From positions 104,933,739 through 104,997,738 of the forward strand of contig NC_134540.1 of the NCBI RefSeq assembly GCF_050624435.1: a stretch of DNA of 64,000 bases, in the 5' to 3' direction. This DNA is from Tenrec ecaudatus. Its lineage: Eukaryota > Chordata > Mammalia > Afrosoricida > Tenrecidae. A program made the translations under genes and the position numbers. Under the pieces are notes generated by a model. It made no database searches. It worked only from the letters and a program-made list of their open reading frames with translations, and was not told the DNA's origin. The stretch's first letter is position 1. The number at the start of each line of letters is the position of its first letter. Shown here piece by piece: positions 43,967 to 56,885 of the stretch.

Positions 43967-44631
43967 AATTCAGGGAGCTGACTTCATGGAAAAGCTTTCT
44001 CTTGGTTGGCTCTGGGGAAGGTCCTTGCTCCTGCCTGATCTTCATGTGGTGCGGTATCTGTTGTCTTCCATCTCGATTTCTCCTTAATTCCAACTTAATC
44101 TGCTGCTGCTTCTAATCTCAGAGGAGACTCAGATTGTACACCCTAGGCTAAAATGGTTTTACGAACATCACAAATCAAGTCCCTGCCCAAAGGGGATTAT
44201 AAGAACCACAGATAAAGGAAAGGCTTAGGATTTATAATTATAATACATTTACAAAGGGTTGGGGTTGGGGGAGTTGTGGGGGTGGGTACATAATTCAATC
44301 CATAATAGGATAACTCCTAGGAGCTTCCCCAGAGACACCAGTGTTCCATCGAGAGAAACTGTCTCCCACACAGCCCAGGCAAACAAATGTGATTTAACTG
44401 GAGCTGCGGCAACTTCCGGAGCCCCTGGACACCATGGTACTTTGAGGCCCGCTACTGCCTCTGAGAGTAAACAGGGGCGCTTCTCCAAAGAGAGGGTGAA
44501 AGTTAGGAATGAAGTCAACCCAAGCTAAGCCTGGAGCAGCGAGGCAGAGGGGTGGCAAGGGGAAAGGGTATTTGAGAGTAGGTGAGGGAAAGGACGAGGA
44601 AAAGAGAAAAAGATGGTACTCCCACAAAACA

Positions 44632-44812
44632 AAAACCTCACTGCCAGTGAGCTGACGCCAAGGCCTAGTGAGCTTACACCAACGAACTCCCTGCTGACTC
44701 ACAGCCACCCTCCTGTGAGTGTCTGAGGCTATAACTCCTACTGGGAATGGCTTCAAACTTCCGACCACAGGATCACAGCCCAACCCCTAACCACTACACC
44801 ACCAGGGCTCCT
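44632..44812 (-). mobile_element. AfroSINE, antisense
   Basis: Tail region partly duplicated (two gagctgacgcc / gagcttacacc boxes), head ccactacaccaccagggctcc intact. Confidence 0.75.
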
Positions 44813-44814
44813 TC

Positions 44815-44962
44815 TGGGACAGAACAGAATTGCCCCATGGGGTTTCCAAGGCTGTAGATCTTGATGGACGCCCAGCTTCATCTTTCTTTCTCCCGTGGAG
44901 CGGCGGTTGCGTTCAAACTGCAGACCTTTCCGTTGGCAACTGAGTGAGCTAGCGCCTAGCCC
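44815..44962 (-). mobile_element. AfroSINE, antisense, tandem
   Basis: Begins gggacagaacagaattgccc and ends in a decayed head (gctagcgcctagcccc). Directly next to the previous copy. Confidence 0.7.
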
Positions 44963-46005
44963 CCTGGAGGGGAGAGCTGGGGTAGATAAGACAGAAGGGG
45001 GTTGAGAGAAAGGCAGAGAGAGAGTGGGGGGCGGGGGGGGCAGAGGAAAGGAAGGGAAAGGAGTTTGTTTTTCTGCAAAGCTGCTTGTTGGTTTTGAGGA
45101 GGGGAAGACGCTAGAGTAATCGCCTGTGAGTGGGTCTTCGCCTTAATCCCACTGTCCTGCTCCCCGTTTGCTGAGAGGAGGCGCAGGGTGTCATCTGCAC
45201 AGGGAACTGAAGGGATGCTTTCTCCCTCCCCCTCTGGAGGGACACGGAGGTCAAGAGGGAAACCTGCCCTCCTTGAAAGCACAATGTGATTGGCATCTCC
45301 TCTGTTTCTGGGCTGCTTCCACGGGGCTCCCAGAAGCACAAAGAAGTCAAAAGACGCTGTTGGCTAATAGTTAACTTAGTGCTGCTCAGCATTCAGCTAT
45401 GGCTGCTGGGCACGCTCTCCCTCTAGAGACGGGAAAGGTGGGTCTCCCGGCGTCGTCCGAGAGCTGACAAGCATGAGCTCCTGTGGTCAAGCTCCCTACT
45501 TGGGGACTTATGGCAATGAGAAGGAAAACCTACCAGGCCTTCAGCCTAACTCTCCCCTGCCTCTCTAGGATCTATTTCTTTTGGAAGACAGTGAAAATTT
45601 TGATTGGAAGGAAAATGTCAGAACCCTTTAGATCTCTTTAAAAGTTTTACAAGTAGTGAGATGTGAAGGAAGAAGGGGCCAGAGACCAGACGATTAAACC
45701 TGCCACCACCAATATCAGCGCCGTGGAAGAAAATTCCTTGGCTAGGGAAATGCCCAAGAAGCTTGAAGTTCTGGCCCATGCTATTTTGAAGTCCTACATC
45801 CCCCAAGTTGGAAAGGCCGCAAAAAGCTTTAGCAAAAAGCTTTTTCATTACCCCCATCTTTGGGTTATCGCAGGAGAGGCACCTGAAATCATTCATCGTA
45901 CAAATGAATGTTGATCCCCAGGTTTGAGTCAACAGAGAGGTGGGCAGTGAATAGAAATATGTTCCTTTTATCTGTTTGTTTTGTAAAATGTGTGTGTGAG
46001 AGATA

Positions 46006-46190
46006 AGGAGTCCTGGCGGTTACAAGATGTGCTGTTTAAACTCAAGGTCAGCAGTTTGAAACCAGCAGAAGCTTCTTGGGAGAAAGACACGACTTTCTAT
46101 TCCTGCCAAGAGTTACTTAGTCTTGAAAACCCACAGGGGCGGTCGGACCCTGTCCTGTAGGCTGGCCATGAGTCAGCTGTTGGGACTTTT
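46006..46190 (+). mobile_element. AfroSINE
   Basis: Head shortened (aggagtcctggcggttac), body complete, tail ggccatgagtcagctgttgg. Confidence 0.8.
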
Positions 46191-46239
46191 GGTTTTGGTT
46201 TGGTTTGGTGTGTAATTGCTCAGCAGGCTTGAATCACTC

Positions 46240-48480
46240 TGAAGGTTCGATTAGAGACTACTGAAGATTTTGGATTCTGGCCCTCTGTGTGGAATAACGC
46301 GGGTACGTGTTCCATTACTGGTCAAGGGAAAACTCCGCTGGCCGCACTGCCTGTTGTTGGTGTTCCATCAAAGATGACCTGACTCTCGAACCATTTGCAG
46401 GTTGGACAACACTTAACAGCCAGGTGATTCTAACAGCCCGTGTGGAACACGTAAGAACCAATACCACCACAGCACTAGAAATAGTTACTCAACTTCTCCT
46501 CTGAGAAGAGGCCACTAGCCCTGGGTTACTCTATCTCAAAAAGAATATATTTAACGCAGCACTTCCTTCATGGCTGGTGCGGAGCTTAGAGGTAACCGAG
46601 CGAATTCGAAGCAGAAAGATCAATTTCTCCTTAACTTTTCCTTTTGAAGGTCACAAAAGAAGATTGTCAGACTGACAGATGTAACCATGGATCCTTTTAC
46701 AGAATTCTTCAAAAGCTCAAAGGCTGCTAAATGTGTCAAATTAATGCATCTCCCTCATGACTGAGTCCTTTGATATGTGAGTAATCGGGGGAGGGTTTTT
46801 CCCCCTCCCCCTCTGGAGAAAATGCCTCTGCCATGGAGGAAACTTCTTTGGGCATCCTCTTTTTTTCCTTTTACTTATCTCCCCCCCACCCCCTTTAAAG
46901 AAACTATCATGACAGTGATTTGGGTAAATGAAATCTCCATCATCTTCCCAGATTCTCTCTCCAAAAAATTCCTTTTAAGTCTCCCCCTTCAAGCTCACTA
47001 AAATGAACCCCAAACTGTTATGTAACTTCAGAGGTTTTTTTGTTTGTGTTTTACATTTTGCTAGACCCCCCCCCTCTTGATGATTCTGATTTGTAGATTT
47101 GGGGGGCGGTTTCATATTGATCCTTCCCTAGCACTGAATAATTTTTAGAAAAAACACAGTCTGAGTCTAATTGCCAGACCCACACCGCACACACGAAAGC
47201 TGTGAATACAAGCTGTGATCGTGAGTCACGTGGATGTGGCTTTGATTGTGTGGGACTCACAATGAAATTTGGGTTGTTTTTTTTTTTTCCTTCTTAATTA
47301 TTCAGAGCTAAGTGTGATGAAAATTAAAACTAAACATATGGATGTGATCACGAAGGCTTTTGCTAACATCGCTTTGAAAAAATGTAAAAAGATATGTTTA
47401 ACATGCTAAACATGTCTATGTAAGAGAAGATTTCCTAGAACTTGCTCTACTTTTCAGGGCACTTAATTTCACCCCGCGGAATGCAGTGGACCAGTTTAGC
47501 AATGGCCCACATCAAACAGAACGCGAAATAGCATCCCCCCTCCCCCTCCTTTTCTAGTTCCTTCAAAACACCCCTGTGCCTGACTAGATGCTGTTCTTTC
47601 ATTTCGGACAGAACTGGTCGAGTGCAGAGAATAACACGTTTATCGTAAATACACGAAGGGTCCAATCAAAAGGTAAGCTGTGGGTCTCTTCCACAAGCCT
47701 CATGTCCCTAGTAATTCTTGGTCGCAGTTTGTGACTTGAAGCGCTGTGTTCTACGACAATGGTCATAGAGAGGGGCGAGGTAATCCGGAGGCCCAGGTGG
47801 CCAGAAAATTGTCTGCATTTGCTGTCGAGACACACAACGCTTTTAAAAATCGAACGTGAGCTCATGTTCTGTGTAGACTGTTTGGTCGCCGTCCTTTGCA
47901 CTGTCCTGATGAAACAGTACAAAGTCGCCAGCTGGCTCAGAAGCGTGTCGGTGACAAGAACGGACTGGTTTGCGATTGAGGAGTCCGGTGGTTGCAGGTT
48001 TTCCCGGCATCAAACGCACATCCTCCACAGGCCCCCTTCTTCTGCCTCTGGCTGCAGAGACGCTGGCGGCAGAAGGCCGAGGGACGCTGAGGTACAAGTG
48101 CAGAGCTGGATAATGTCCTCTGTGAGACACATTCACTTGCAGTCAACTCCTGCCTGTCTGTCACTTTTCCCAGTGAGTCCCCTCTGGCAGGCTTCTTCCC
48201 GTCTTCCATCTCAGGGCTTCTTTCTTTCCCCTGACATGTGTGCCTAACATCTCTCTCTGGGACTTCCACCTTGATTCAAACTCCGATTTCCTTGCTAGCC
48301 CAAAACTCTTAAGGTGACTTTTCTTTCCAGAGGAATTACTTGTCATCTCTCTGAGTGCCTCCCCGGCCCCCACCCCAGGCCCTCTCACTCTCCTGAGAGC
48401 GCCGCAGGAATTTGGTCTCTCGTGTCTGCCATTGGCAGATCCCAAATCCGGTCCTTCTAGCCCACCATGCTGACGGCCCA
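46240..48480. other. Repeat-poor intron sequence
   Basis: No SINE or LINE recognised across more than 2 kb, unusual for this window. Pyrimidine runs at 46780-46900. No exon found. Confidence 0.4.
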
Positions 48481-48779
48481 GGTAGGCTCATCAGCACCCA
48501 GTGTATGTCTGAGTCGCTTACCCTGGCTCGAGCTCGGTGCCCGTGACGTCAGTTCCGGAGAGTGGAGCCTTCCCCTCTTAAGTGTGGTTTAGGAGCCATA
48601 AATGACTAAGCAACTACTCAAACACCCGACGTCTTCAAGGCGGCGGAGGAGGAAAGAAGCAAATCCTAAAGGCCCAGTTGATCATGATTCCCAGCAAGGC
48701 ATGAGACCGACCGGAGAAGGATATTAAATTACAAAATACTAACATTTACATAGTAATTCCCACTAATTAAGAACGAAAG

Positions 48780-49340
48780 ATGGAAGTTGTTTGTTATACA
48801 CACCACCGGGGCTTGAGCAAACACCAAGAGCTCACCACAGAGCCAAACCAAGCATTTGTCTAATCAGAGCTGGTTTCCAAAGCATTTTATGGGTACAGCT
48901 GCCGAGCGTGCACTTTATCACACATGCTAATAATCCCAGTTATGGTGCCTACATTTTAATCATTTGTTCGGGGCTTGTTTCTCAAACAATTAGCACTAAT
49001 GAATGGCCAGAATAACTCGGATCATATATGTCTAATTGCAGTCAAGAGCGGTTCTTGTCTGCATGCACATTTCAATTTACCTCTGGGGATAATGTTTGTT
49101 AATTGTATTTCTTTATACGCAAGCGAAGAACAAGGCAGCTCGGGCAAAATGGGACCAAGTGTTCTCCTCTCTCCCTTTGTTCCCACAAGGAGCTAAAGTC
49201 ACTTCAAGAGGCACTTAATCCCATCATCCGTGGTTACAATTGTCTCGCAGCGTCAATCAAAAGGCATGTGAAGTAAAATGATGCAGCTACATTGGGCAAT
49301 TAAAAGCAATTCAGGTAGTTCTTGCTTGGGGAACTTTACA
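48780..49340. promoter_or_regulatory. Candidate intronic enhancer / conserved noncoding element
   Basis: Repeat-free, with a dense set of developmental factor cores: caattagcactaatg near 48987, gttaattgta near 49098, cacttaatccc at 49212-49222, acaattgt near 49236, and gcaattaaaagcaatt near 49297. In human, CLYBL is close to ZIC5/ZIC2, so a ZIC enhancer is one possibility. No conservation data were available. Confidence 0.35.
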
Positions 49341-50904
49341 GGTCCAAATACCTCAATGCCCTGCAGGGATCCTGCAAGCTTCTCCTGTTTTAAATTTGGG
49401 CCGCAACAGTATCTTGGAGGAAGGGGAGGAATTTTCCATCACCAGCACCAACACCCTTCAAAAATAAAGGAAAAACCCAACCCAAACCACCTCTTCTTCA
49501 TGTGAAATTGTAAAGCCAAAGAAGAGAGAGAGAAAAAAAGTCTGACGTGCAAAAGAAAAACAACAAAGGGACCGCATCCCCCAGCGCAGAAGGAAGGAGA
49601 AAAAAGACAACGGAAGTTTTCTGAATTAAACCGTCCCTGTCCCAAACCAACTCTTACACGTCCAGCAGAAAATGTGCAATCAGATGCCCAGTGGGTGCCT
49701 CCAGCAGCCAGGAGACAGCCTGGCAGGTTCTTTCACAAAAATAGAGGCTGTCTGAAAATGGATGCTTATTAAGAAAATGCAGAGTAAATGTATGGTGTGT
49801 CTAATTCCACCCTTACTTAAAAAGGCAGTTAGGTGTGAAGTGCTGTTTTAGCTAAAGTTTGGCATGTATTTCTAAAGCAATGTACTTAATCAAATGGTTA
49901 AAAAAAATTTTTTTAAGGATTTAAGTGCTAAAAGCTTTTAGGTTTCTTACTTGGCTTTTTAACCCCACCCAGAGTTTTACCTTCTGTTTTGTGTGCTTTG
50001 AAAAGAATGCCGGGCCATCCCCGACAGAAGCCTGGGAAGAGACATCGTTCTCTGGTTTTGATTCTCCGCGAAAATATTTCTAAGTGAAAACACAAGTACT
50101 CAATTGATGTAAGACTAGATGTTAAAATAACAGCATATTATGTTTAAGTTGTACCATCATTCTTCACCCCTCCCCCACCCGTATACTAAAAAATGAAACA
50201 GAAGGCTTCCTGTTGATTTATAAAGGAATTTCAGTGTGTGTGGGGTGGGGGGGGGGAGGAGGAGAGGGGAGTTAAGCACCTGCCTGCAAGGGCGATTGGA
50301 TGGTTAGAGACTTCCCAGGAGAGGGACCAGAGACAGAGGGTACACACACTTCTGGCAGAAGATGTATTCTGGTGGGCAGAGAGGCTCCCTCCACACCCAG
50401 AGAGAGCACTCACAGCAGCTTCTGTAAGTACTTCCGAAGGCACCAATTAGTGGCAAATAGAATTGTCGTCTGGAAACGAATAGGTACGAACATGTGTGGG
50501 TCAGATTTGAAGGGGCCGTTCAAACTAAAAATAATTGTCAAGTCAGCCTTTCAATAAATGTTTATTTAAATTCCGAGTCGTGCTCATTGTCTGCGGTAAA
50601 ACGCTGGCCGCGTGAGTGGTGAGTGCCTACAACGGGGAACCACCAAGGGCTCCCTCAAAAAAATACTCACCTTCTCGGAAAATTGATGCGAAATGTTAGC
50701 ATGGAACTGACTACGAGGTGACTTCAAAAAGTTCACAGAAAACACCACTGCCTGTCTAATCCTACTTTCTCTATGCACGTTTTCCTCATACATTTCCGTA
50801 TCTAGGACCCAACTTAAAAAAGAAAAAAACTTCCTTTTTTCCCCTCTTTGAATCAACCTACCACGCTTTTTCAACATCATTGATCATGTCATTATATATC
50901 ACAG

Positions 50905-51040
50905 GTCATAGGTGGTGGTGGTCCGTTTCGACTTACAGGGGCCCCTGCCCAGTGGAACAAAGCACTCACCGCCCTGCCCTGGGCCATCCTCTGATCGATC
51001 GTGCCCACTTCTGTTTGCACCACATCAGGGCTTTGTCACA
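50905..51040 (-). mobile_element. RTE 3' tail, degraded
   Basis: Antisense text with the tail, then gcccagtggaacaaagcactc and ctgccctgggccatcct, equals the 3' block of the copies at 24903 and 31365, heavily mutated. Confidence 0.6.
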
Positions 51041-51150
51041 GTTGTGCTTACGGGAAAATGCACAAACGGCTCGGGATGAGAGCTAAGGATTTCCTCTAAG
51101 TTTAAACCCACTCCATCTTTAAATTCCCTCTCAAAAACATTAGCTGGCAG

Positions 51151-51151
<1 letters not shown>

Positions 51152-51185
<34 letters not shown>
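51152..51185. repeat. (TG)17 microsatellite
   Basis: Uninterrupted TG units. Confidence 0.95.
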
Positions 51186-51186
<1 letters not shown>

Positions 51187-52365
51187 CTGTCACCTGTGTC
51201 CTCCTGAGCTTCTAGCTGCGCCAGAGAGGTGGCACACTCCGGGGGACTGGAGGAGGAGGTAGTTGGTGGAGGGGAGAGCTCTTGAGTTTACGAGTTTGAG
51301 TCCCTGTCCCTTCAACAACATTAAACTTCTAGCTATTTGACTATAAAAGCACATTTTCTCAAAGTATCCGCCACGTACCCTATCGATGTTCTCACTCCTT
51401 TTTACTGACCTGCAGATGCTGTCTGTGAGAGAAATGAAGTACAAACTTCACAAGGAACCTTAGGGGATGACCCCAAATTGAGAGAAAAAGAGAGGGCCAG
51501 GGGAACTCATTCATTCCTAATAAATGGAGGCAAAACTTTGGACTGCCATCTAGTTCCTGTAACCAGCCTGGACACTTCTCAACCGACAAGTGCTTGATCA
51601 ATATCCTATTGCTTTTCACTTCCGCCCCAGGCCCCTGCACCACAGCCCTTGTCCCTGATGCTCCCTTAGAATTCCCTAGGGATGGCATGGCGCCCACCAC
51701 AGGTTGCCAGGAGCAGCCCCATCCCGGGGCCCTTCAATCTCTGCCATTGATCCAGCTGCGCACGAGCTGGCTAAACGCTGCCGGGTCAAGCTGGAGAGCA
51801 GGACTTGAAAATTCAGCACTAATTACTGTGATTGCAATCTGTGTCCCCAGTGAGCCGAAGCCTCTGGGAAGAGTACAGGGGACCTGTCTCGGAATCACAA
51901 GTCTCCGTTTGCGAGATGCAGAATCTATAGACGCCCCACTTCCCGGCTCGTTCAGTCGTGATATGGACAGCAACTCACGAGTGGGACCATTTCCCAAAGG
52001 CTTACAAGGCAAGCGGAGAGAGGAAGTGATCCGGCAGAACCAGGTAGCAGCAAAAAGACCTGTCCCCAGAACACTACAACCTGATCCATGCCCAGATGGG
52101 GGTTTTCTTGAGATGCCGAAGCCAGTGAGCTCGGAGGCACTTAAAGGAACACTCTCGAGAGACATCCCTGCTCGGCAAAGAGCAGGGCCGAGCTGGTCCT
52201 GAGACTCTTTACCTGTGAGTGCTCCTGGAAGATTTTACTTCCATTTGCATCACGGAGAATGGTTCCCTACACAGTAAAGGAAAGAATCACTTGCTGCTAG
52301 AGGGTACAAAAATATGGTTTTGCTTTCCTGGGCACAGAGACATGTCTTTGAAAACTCAAACCCAA

Positions 52366-52572
52366 GTGAAACTCGAACTCACTGCCACCGTGTTCGACAC
52401 CGACTTACAGCAACCCCGTAGGGCAAGGTAGATCTGCTTCTGTGGGTTGACGAGACTGTCACTCTCAGTAGGAAACCCTGTCTTTCTCCTGAGGAGCAGC
52501 TGGTGGTTCCGAACTGCTGACCTTCTCAGATTATAGCCCAAGGCCTGACCACTGCGCCACTGGGCCTCTCCG
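52366..52572 (-). mobile_element. AfroSINE, full length antisense
   Basis: Starts tcgaactcactgccaccgtg and ends ccactgcgccactgggcctc. Confidence 0.85.
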
Positions 52573-53388
52573 AGCCATTTCTTTAAAGGAGCCTCAATCA
52601 CTCGGCAGTAAGTTAAAGAGCAAGATTTATTTCTGGCTACTGGGAAAGCTCCTCGTCTACAGCTCCGTATTCCATACAGATACGATCGTCGTTATCCACT
52701 TTAGACCGAGCTCTCCTCAGGGTGGAAAACTCTGCGCCAAGAGTTGTCATGCTCTGGATCGCCACGCGGGATTCTAAAGAGATTTCTAAGTGCACAGTGT
52801 CACAACAGTGCTAGACTTCCAGAGCACCGACAAAGGCCTATGAGTGCGATGTCAAGTCTACGCTGCCACTGACGCCCTGCCACAGTTGGGGGACAAACAC
52901 ACGAGCCAGTGTGGTCCTAAGATAATAGACCTGAGCTTTCCAGGCAACTTGAAGCCTGGCCTTGTGTGCCGGCACACGTGGAAATAGAGTCCCATACCCA
53001 AAGGGCTTCCAGTGTTTTCTTTCCTGCTCGCACTGTCTTGTTTTAAGAACTCATTTCACAAGGTACATCCTGAGGTGGCCTGCTTCTTTGAAGGCGAACG
53101 AACCTTTAAAGGGTTCATTTGTTTGATGCTATAAAGAAGCTGAAAGTAGAAGGAAAACATTTCAGTATGAGCCTAGGCCATAAAACATTATTAATTTGCT
53201 GCCTTTTTCAGTTATTTATTGGCTGATTATTTGACCTAGATATATATCATTTTAAATTTTATTTTTCTATATATTGTTTTAAGAAGTCATCCTATATTTC
53301 ACAATTTCAGTTCACTTCAGATAGCAATGTTTCCCTTTTTAAAGAATGAAATGAAATCATGGTGCGAGTTTGGCCAACCCACACTGAA

Positions 53389-53520
53389 TACATCCTTCTG
53401 TAGGTGTACATCCTTCTGTACATCCTTCTGTAGGTCATTAATGTACATCCTTCTGTAGGTCATTAATCCTCATGTTAACTCCTGATGTACATCCTTCTGT
53501 AGGTCATTAATCTTCATGTT
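53389..53520. repeat. Nested short tandem repeat built on TACATCCTTCTG
   Basis: tacatccttctg occurs five times (from 53389, 53407, 53419, 53443, 53487). Some copies carry the extension taggtcattaat, and two of those the further extension catgttaac-cctg. Stepwise enlargement of the unit is visible. Confidence 0.9.
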
Positions 53521-53839
53521 AACGCCTGCTGGTGGCGCAATGAGTCACAACAGCGTCCACTCCGCAAGGACACGGGGCACTAGCTCAGTGAGGACAGATA
53601 CCTTTGTTTCCCTCCTTCCTCTGGGTGCCCATCTTTCCTCCCTTCTTTTCCAAGAATTCACCAAGCTACGGGCCAGGCATGGCTGCTGCCCATTAACAGT
53701 GTGTCCTACTAAGTCCAACCTTGGGAATGCCTATCTACATGTTTTGGTTTTCTTCACCACGTGAAATGAGAGGGACAGAGCAAGTCTCCTGGCATGAAGA
53801 AGTCCGTCCTCTGTCCTTGAGCAAAACTCAAAACAGACG

Positions 53840-54021
53840 CACTGCCATAAAGTCAATTCAAGCTCACAGGGGGGGCATAATGGAGTTAGGCTGTTAACCC
53901 CCACGGTCAGTAGTTTGAACCCACTAGCCGTTCCATGAGAGCAAGGTGAGGCTTTCTACTCCCCTAAAGAGTTACAGCCTCAGAAACCCATGGGGAAGTT
54001 CTACCCTGTCCTGTCATCTCC
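53840..54021. mobile_element. AfroSINE composite
   Basis: A short antisense tail (cactgccataaagtcaattc) is followed from ~53872 by a sense copy (ggtcagtagtttgaaccc, ggctttctactcccctaaag). Confidence 0.7.
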
Positions 54022-54339
54022 TTGGAGGCCCTTGGACCTGAAGGCACACCCAGCCACAGCTGGTAGTGTGTACTGCACCAGCAGAAACTCAGGTTTTTGA
54101 GCTGACTTGCTTAGCAACTACAACTTCCTAACTGTTTAATTTCAGGGACAACTCCAACCATAACCTGGGGAAATCTCTCCTTTCTCAAGAAATTCTTCTA
54201 TCTGTTCAGTGCCAGACAAATTCTACTATAATTTGCTAACGGATAGCCAAAACCTGCTTCCTGAAGGAAGTCACGAGCACTACTAGACTGCCAGAGAAAG
54301 TGCACCCCCAAATCCCTGATCAATAATTACATTGAAGAC

Positions 54340-54760
54340 TGTTCCCGAAAATAATCCTATCAATTTCTTTTTAAACAATTGACTTACTCTTTTAAGGAGC
54401 CCTTTGTTTACTCAGTCCCTGATTGAGTTGTTACATAAATCATGAAGGTTTAAATATTAAGATGAAGGCAGATATTTCAATCAGGGAATACCCATGATGG
54501 CTTAATTAAAGAATTTTTGCCATCTCGCTTACAGAACATCGCCCCTTAAGTACTTTACAGCATTTACTTAAAATCTCCCCGAGGCAATTAAGTCCTTGAT
54601 TAACAATAAAATTTTCTTCCTCAGCTTCATTCTCAATTACCATGAAGCTCATTTCTCGTGGCTTGGAACTTCCAGCACTCGGTATTCGATGGCTTTACCG
54701 CGCATGTAATTCCATATAAGCCACCGGAAGAAGGTTAGCGAGAACTGCAACACAGAGCAG
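54340..54760. promoter_or_regulatory. Candidate conserved noncoding element
   Basis: Repeat-free AT-rich segment with ggcttaattaaagaat, gcaattaagtcc, gattaacaataaaat (homeodomain and SOX-like cores). Function inferred from composition only. Confidence 0.3.
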
Positions 54761-55175
54761 CCTTTTCTGAAGGATGAGGGGCAGGGGTGGGGGCTTCATG
54801 GGGCTGTCTAGGCGTCACAGTGGTGGCTGGGCGTGAACCACCTTCAGTTTACAGCTCAGTCACATCCTCTTAGTGTGGTAACTCCACTCTGAGTTATGGG
54901 AGGCACAGGAACTTGGTGACCAGGGCACAATCCCTAACTGCGCTCCATGTTTCTTGTGCTCAGAGGAGGATGAAAGACAGAAAAGGAACGTGGACGTGCT
55001 CACCTGACTCTTCTGTGCTCCAAGGAGAAAAGGCGTCACGAATCAGAAATGTGGCTAATTCTGGCTACTCTTGTTTCTATTTCCGAGCGAGGACACGAGG
55101 GGTGTGGCGAGCATTAGCGATTATAGCGCGGGATCTTACACATGGCAGACTGGGTTCCGATGGCACCTTAATGCA

Positions 55176-55348
55176 AGGAGCCCTGGTGGGGTGACTTTCA
55201 GGATTACTCGCCACAAGGTCAGCAGTTGAAAGCCGCCGTCCACCCCCTGACAGGCAGGTGAGGCTTTCTACTTCCCCAAGATTCACAGTTTCAGAAACCC
55301 AAGGGGGAAGTTCTACTCTGTCTTGTAGAGTCACTGTGAGTCGAAAGG
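55176..55348 (+). mobile_element. AfroSINE, full length
   Basis: Head ggagccctggtggggtgac; tail gagtcactgtgagtcgaaag. Confidence 0.85.
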
Positions 55349-55404
55349 TTACTTCACCTCTCTATCTCTCAGACTCATTATGAGTTAGCTATAGTAATCG
55401 GATT

Positions 55405-55500
55405 GCTGTGAGGAGTCAATGAACTAATGAATCTAAAACACTAATTAGAGTGACTTGCACACAGAAAGCCCATCCATAATAGCTACTATTAGTAGGCAGA
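55405..55500 (+). mobile_element. MIR 3' end
   Basis: The text ttgctgtgaggagtcaatga, agtgacttgcacacag, and tagctactattag follows the MIR 3' end. Confidence 0.5.
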
Positions 55501-56149
55501 CACTCTCCAGTTCTGACCTCTGGGAGCTGGAGCTGGACCAGTGTCACCTGAGGCTCTAAAGAGCCAACGCGCATGCACACGCATGAGGACACACACACAC
55601 ACACAGATGGTTGCAGGCACTTTATATGAGTTAATGTCTACTTGATGGCAGTGAGCTATAGATATCTATTATCTATATAATAGAGATAGATATGAATAGA
55701 GAGATAACTTCTGGCTAATCTGTGATTTTAAAATCAGTGCTCAAATAAGGTTCTATGGTTATCTATGTTCTCTTTAACATTTAACATTGCATGTCTCAAC
55801 AAATACATACTAGGCATCTACAACAGACCAGTCCTGGGGTCTCAAATGAGGAACAAATGCTGTCTGAGGGAATCAAGGCGGGTTTGGGGGACAGAGGCAT
55901 TGACAGGGAAGCGGCAGGAGGGCAATGCCAGTGCTGGTGTGAAAGTTGTGGTCTGAATCCAAGGGAGGGAGGGAGGGGATGAGCCATCTCTGGGGAAGAC
56001 AGAGTCAGAGAGGGCTTCCCAGAGCAAGTATCACAGTGTGTGCAGCCGAGGCAAGAAGAGCGCAGGTGAAGTCAGAGTCTGATGGACTTGGACTCAGGTG
56101 ATCCTTTAAGAAAGGACAGACCTGTCTGAGGCTTTACACTTTTGCAGGA

Positions 56150-56265
56150 ACAAAGAGCCTCTCTTCTCTCCCAGAGCCCTGGCAGGAGCATGAACCAGAA
56201 ACCGTGTATGTGGTTAGCAGCTGCTCGGAGCTTCAATGCATAGCCCACCGCGGCACCAGGACTCC
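56150..56265 (-). mobile_element. AfroSINE 5' half, decayed
   Basis: Antisense with gtatgtggttagcagctg and ccaccgcggcaccaggactcc. Confidence 0.55.
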
Positions 56266-56308
56266 AAGGCCTCATCACCTCACTCCTGTGCCATCAGGTG
56301 GGTTCCAA

Positions 56309-56440
56309 GGTGTGCTTCCAAGACTGTAACTCGTCATGGGAGTGGAGAGTCCCATTTTTCTCCCACAGAGCAGCTGGTGCTTTCTAACTGCTGACCTTGA
56401 GTTTGCAGCCCAACACAGAACCCTCATGCCACCGGGGCAG
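56309..56440 (-). mobile_element. AfroSINE, antisense
   Basis: Body ttccaagactgtaactcgtc, cagagcagctggtgctttc; head ctcatgccaccggggc. Confidence 0.75.
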
Positions 56441-56624
56441 CGAGGCTCTGTAGCAGGCCCATGCATTTCAGCTCCCCAAGCATCGCCACACGTTTCTCTT
56501 TTCAAAGGCCGGGCACCCCTGACTCGTACCTGCCGATGTCGTGCATGTGTTAGAGTTGCAGCGATAAACATTACCTATGGGAAAAATCCCGGCAAACTCC
56601 GTGCTCTGACCTGTGGTCTGTGGC

Positions 56625-56767
56625 AGGGAGACGCTGGGTGGCACAAACAGTAGCCGCTGTGCTCAACTGCTAAGGAAAGGGTGGGAGGTTCTGAGTTCAA
56701 GCACAGAAGCTGCCTAACTGAGGCCTGAAAATGCTGCTCTGGCCACCTCTATGGCGTACCTGCATGT

Positions 56768-56798
<31 letters not shown>

Positions 56799-56885
56799 CA
56801 CCGTGCTGTCATGGAATCCCCCATGGAGCATGTCCTATTTTGCCACACGTGGAGCCTCCACAGAGTTGGCTTGACAACAACTGGA
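56625..56885 (+). mobile_element. AfroSINE, older subfamily with CA repeat
   Basis: Head gacgctgggtggcacaaac, a microsatellite (CA)n grown in the body, RTE-type tail gttggcttgacaacaactgg. Confidence 0.5.
56768..56795. repeat. (AC)14 microsatellite
   Basis: Within an old SINE. Confidence 0.95.

Noticed and set aside
51594..52202. 202-codon plus-strand frame
   Set aside because: No domain or motif; it is overlapped by long frames on the other strand, a sign of GC-rich chance reading.
53389..53520. CRISPR array
   Set aside because: Irregular unit sizes, no unique spacers, and a mammalian genome context.
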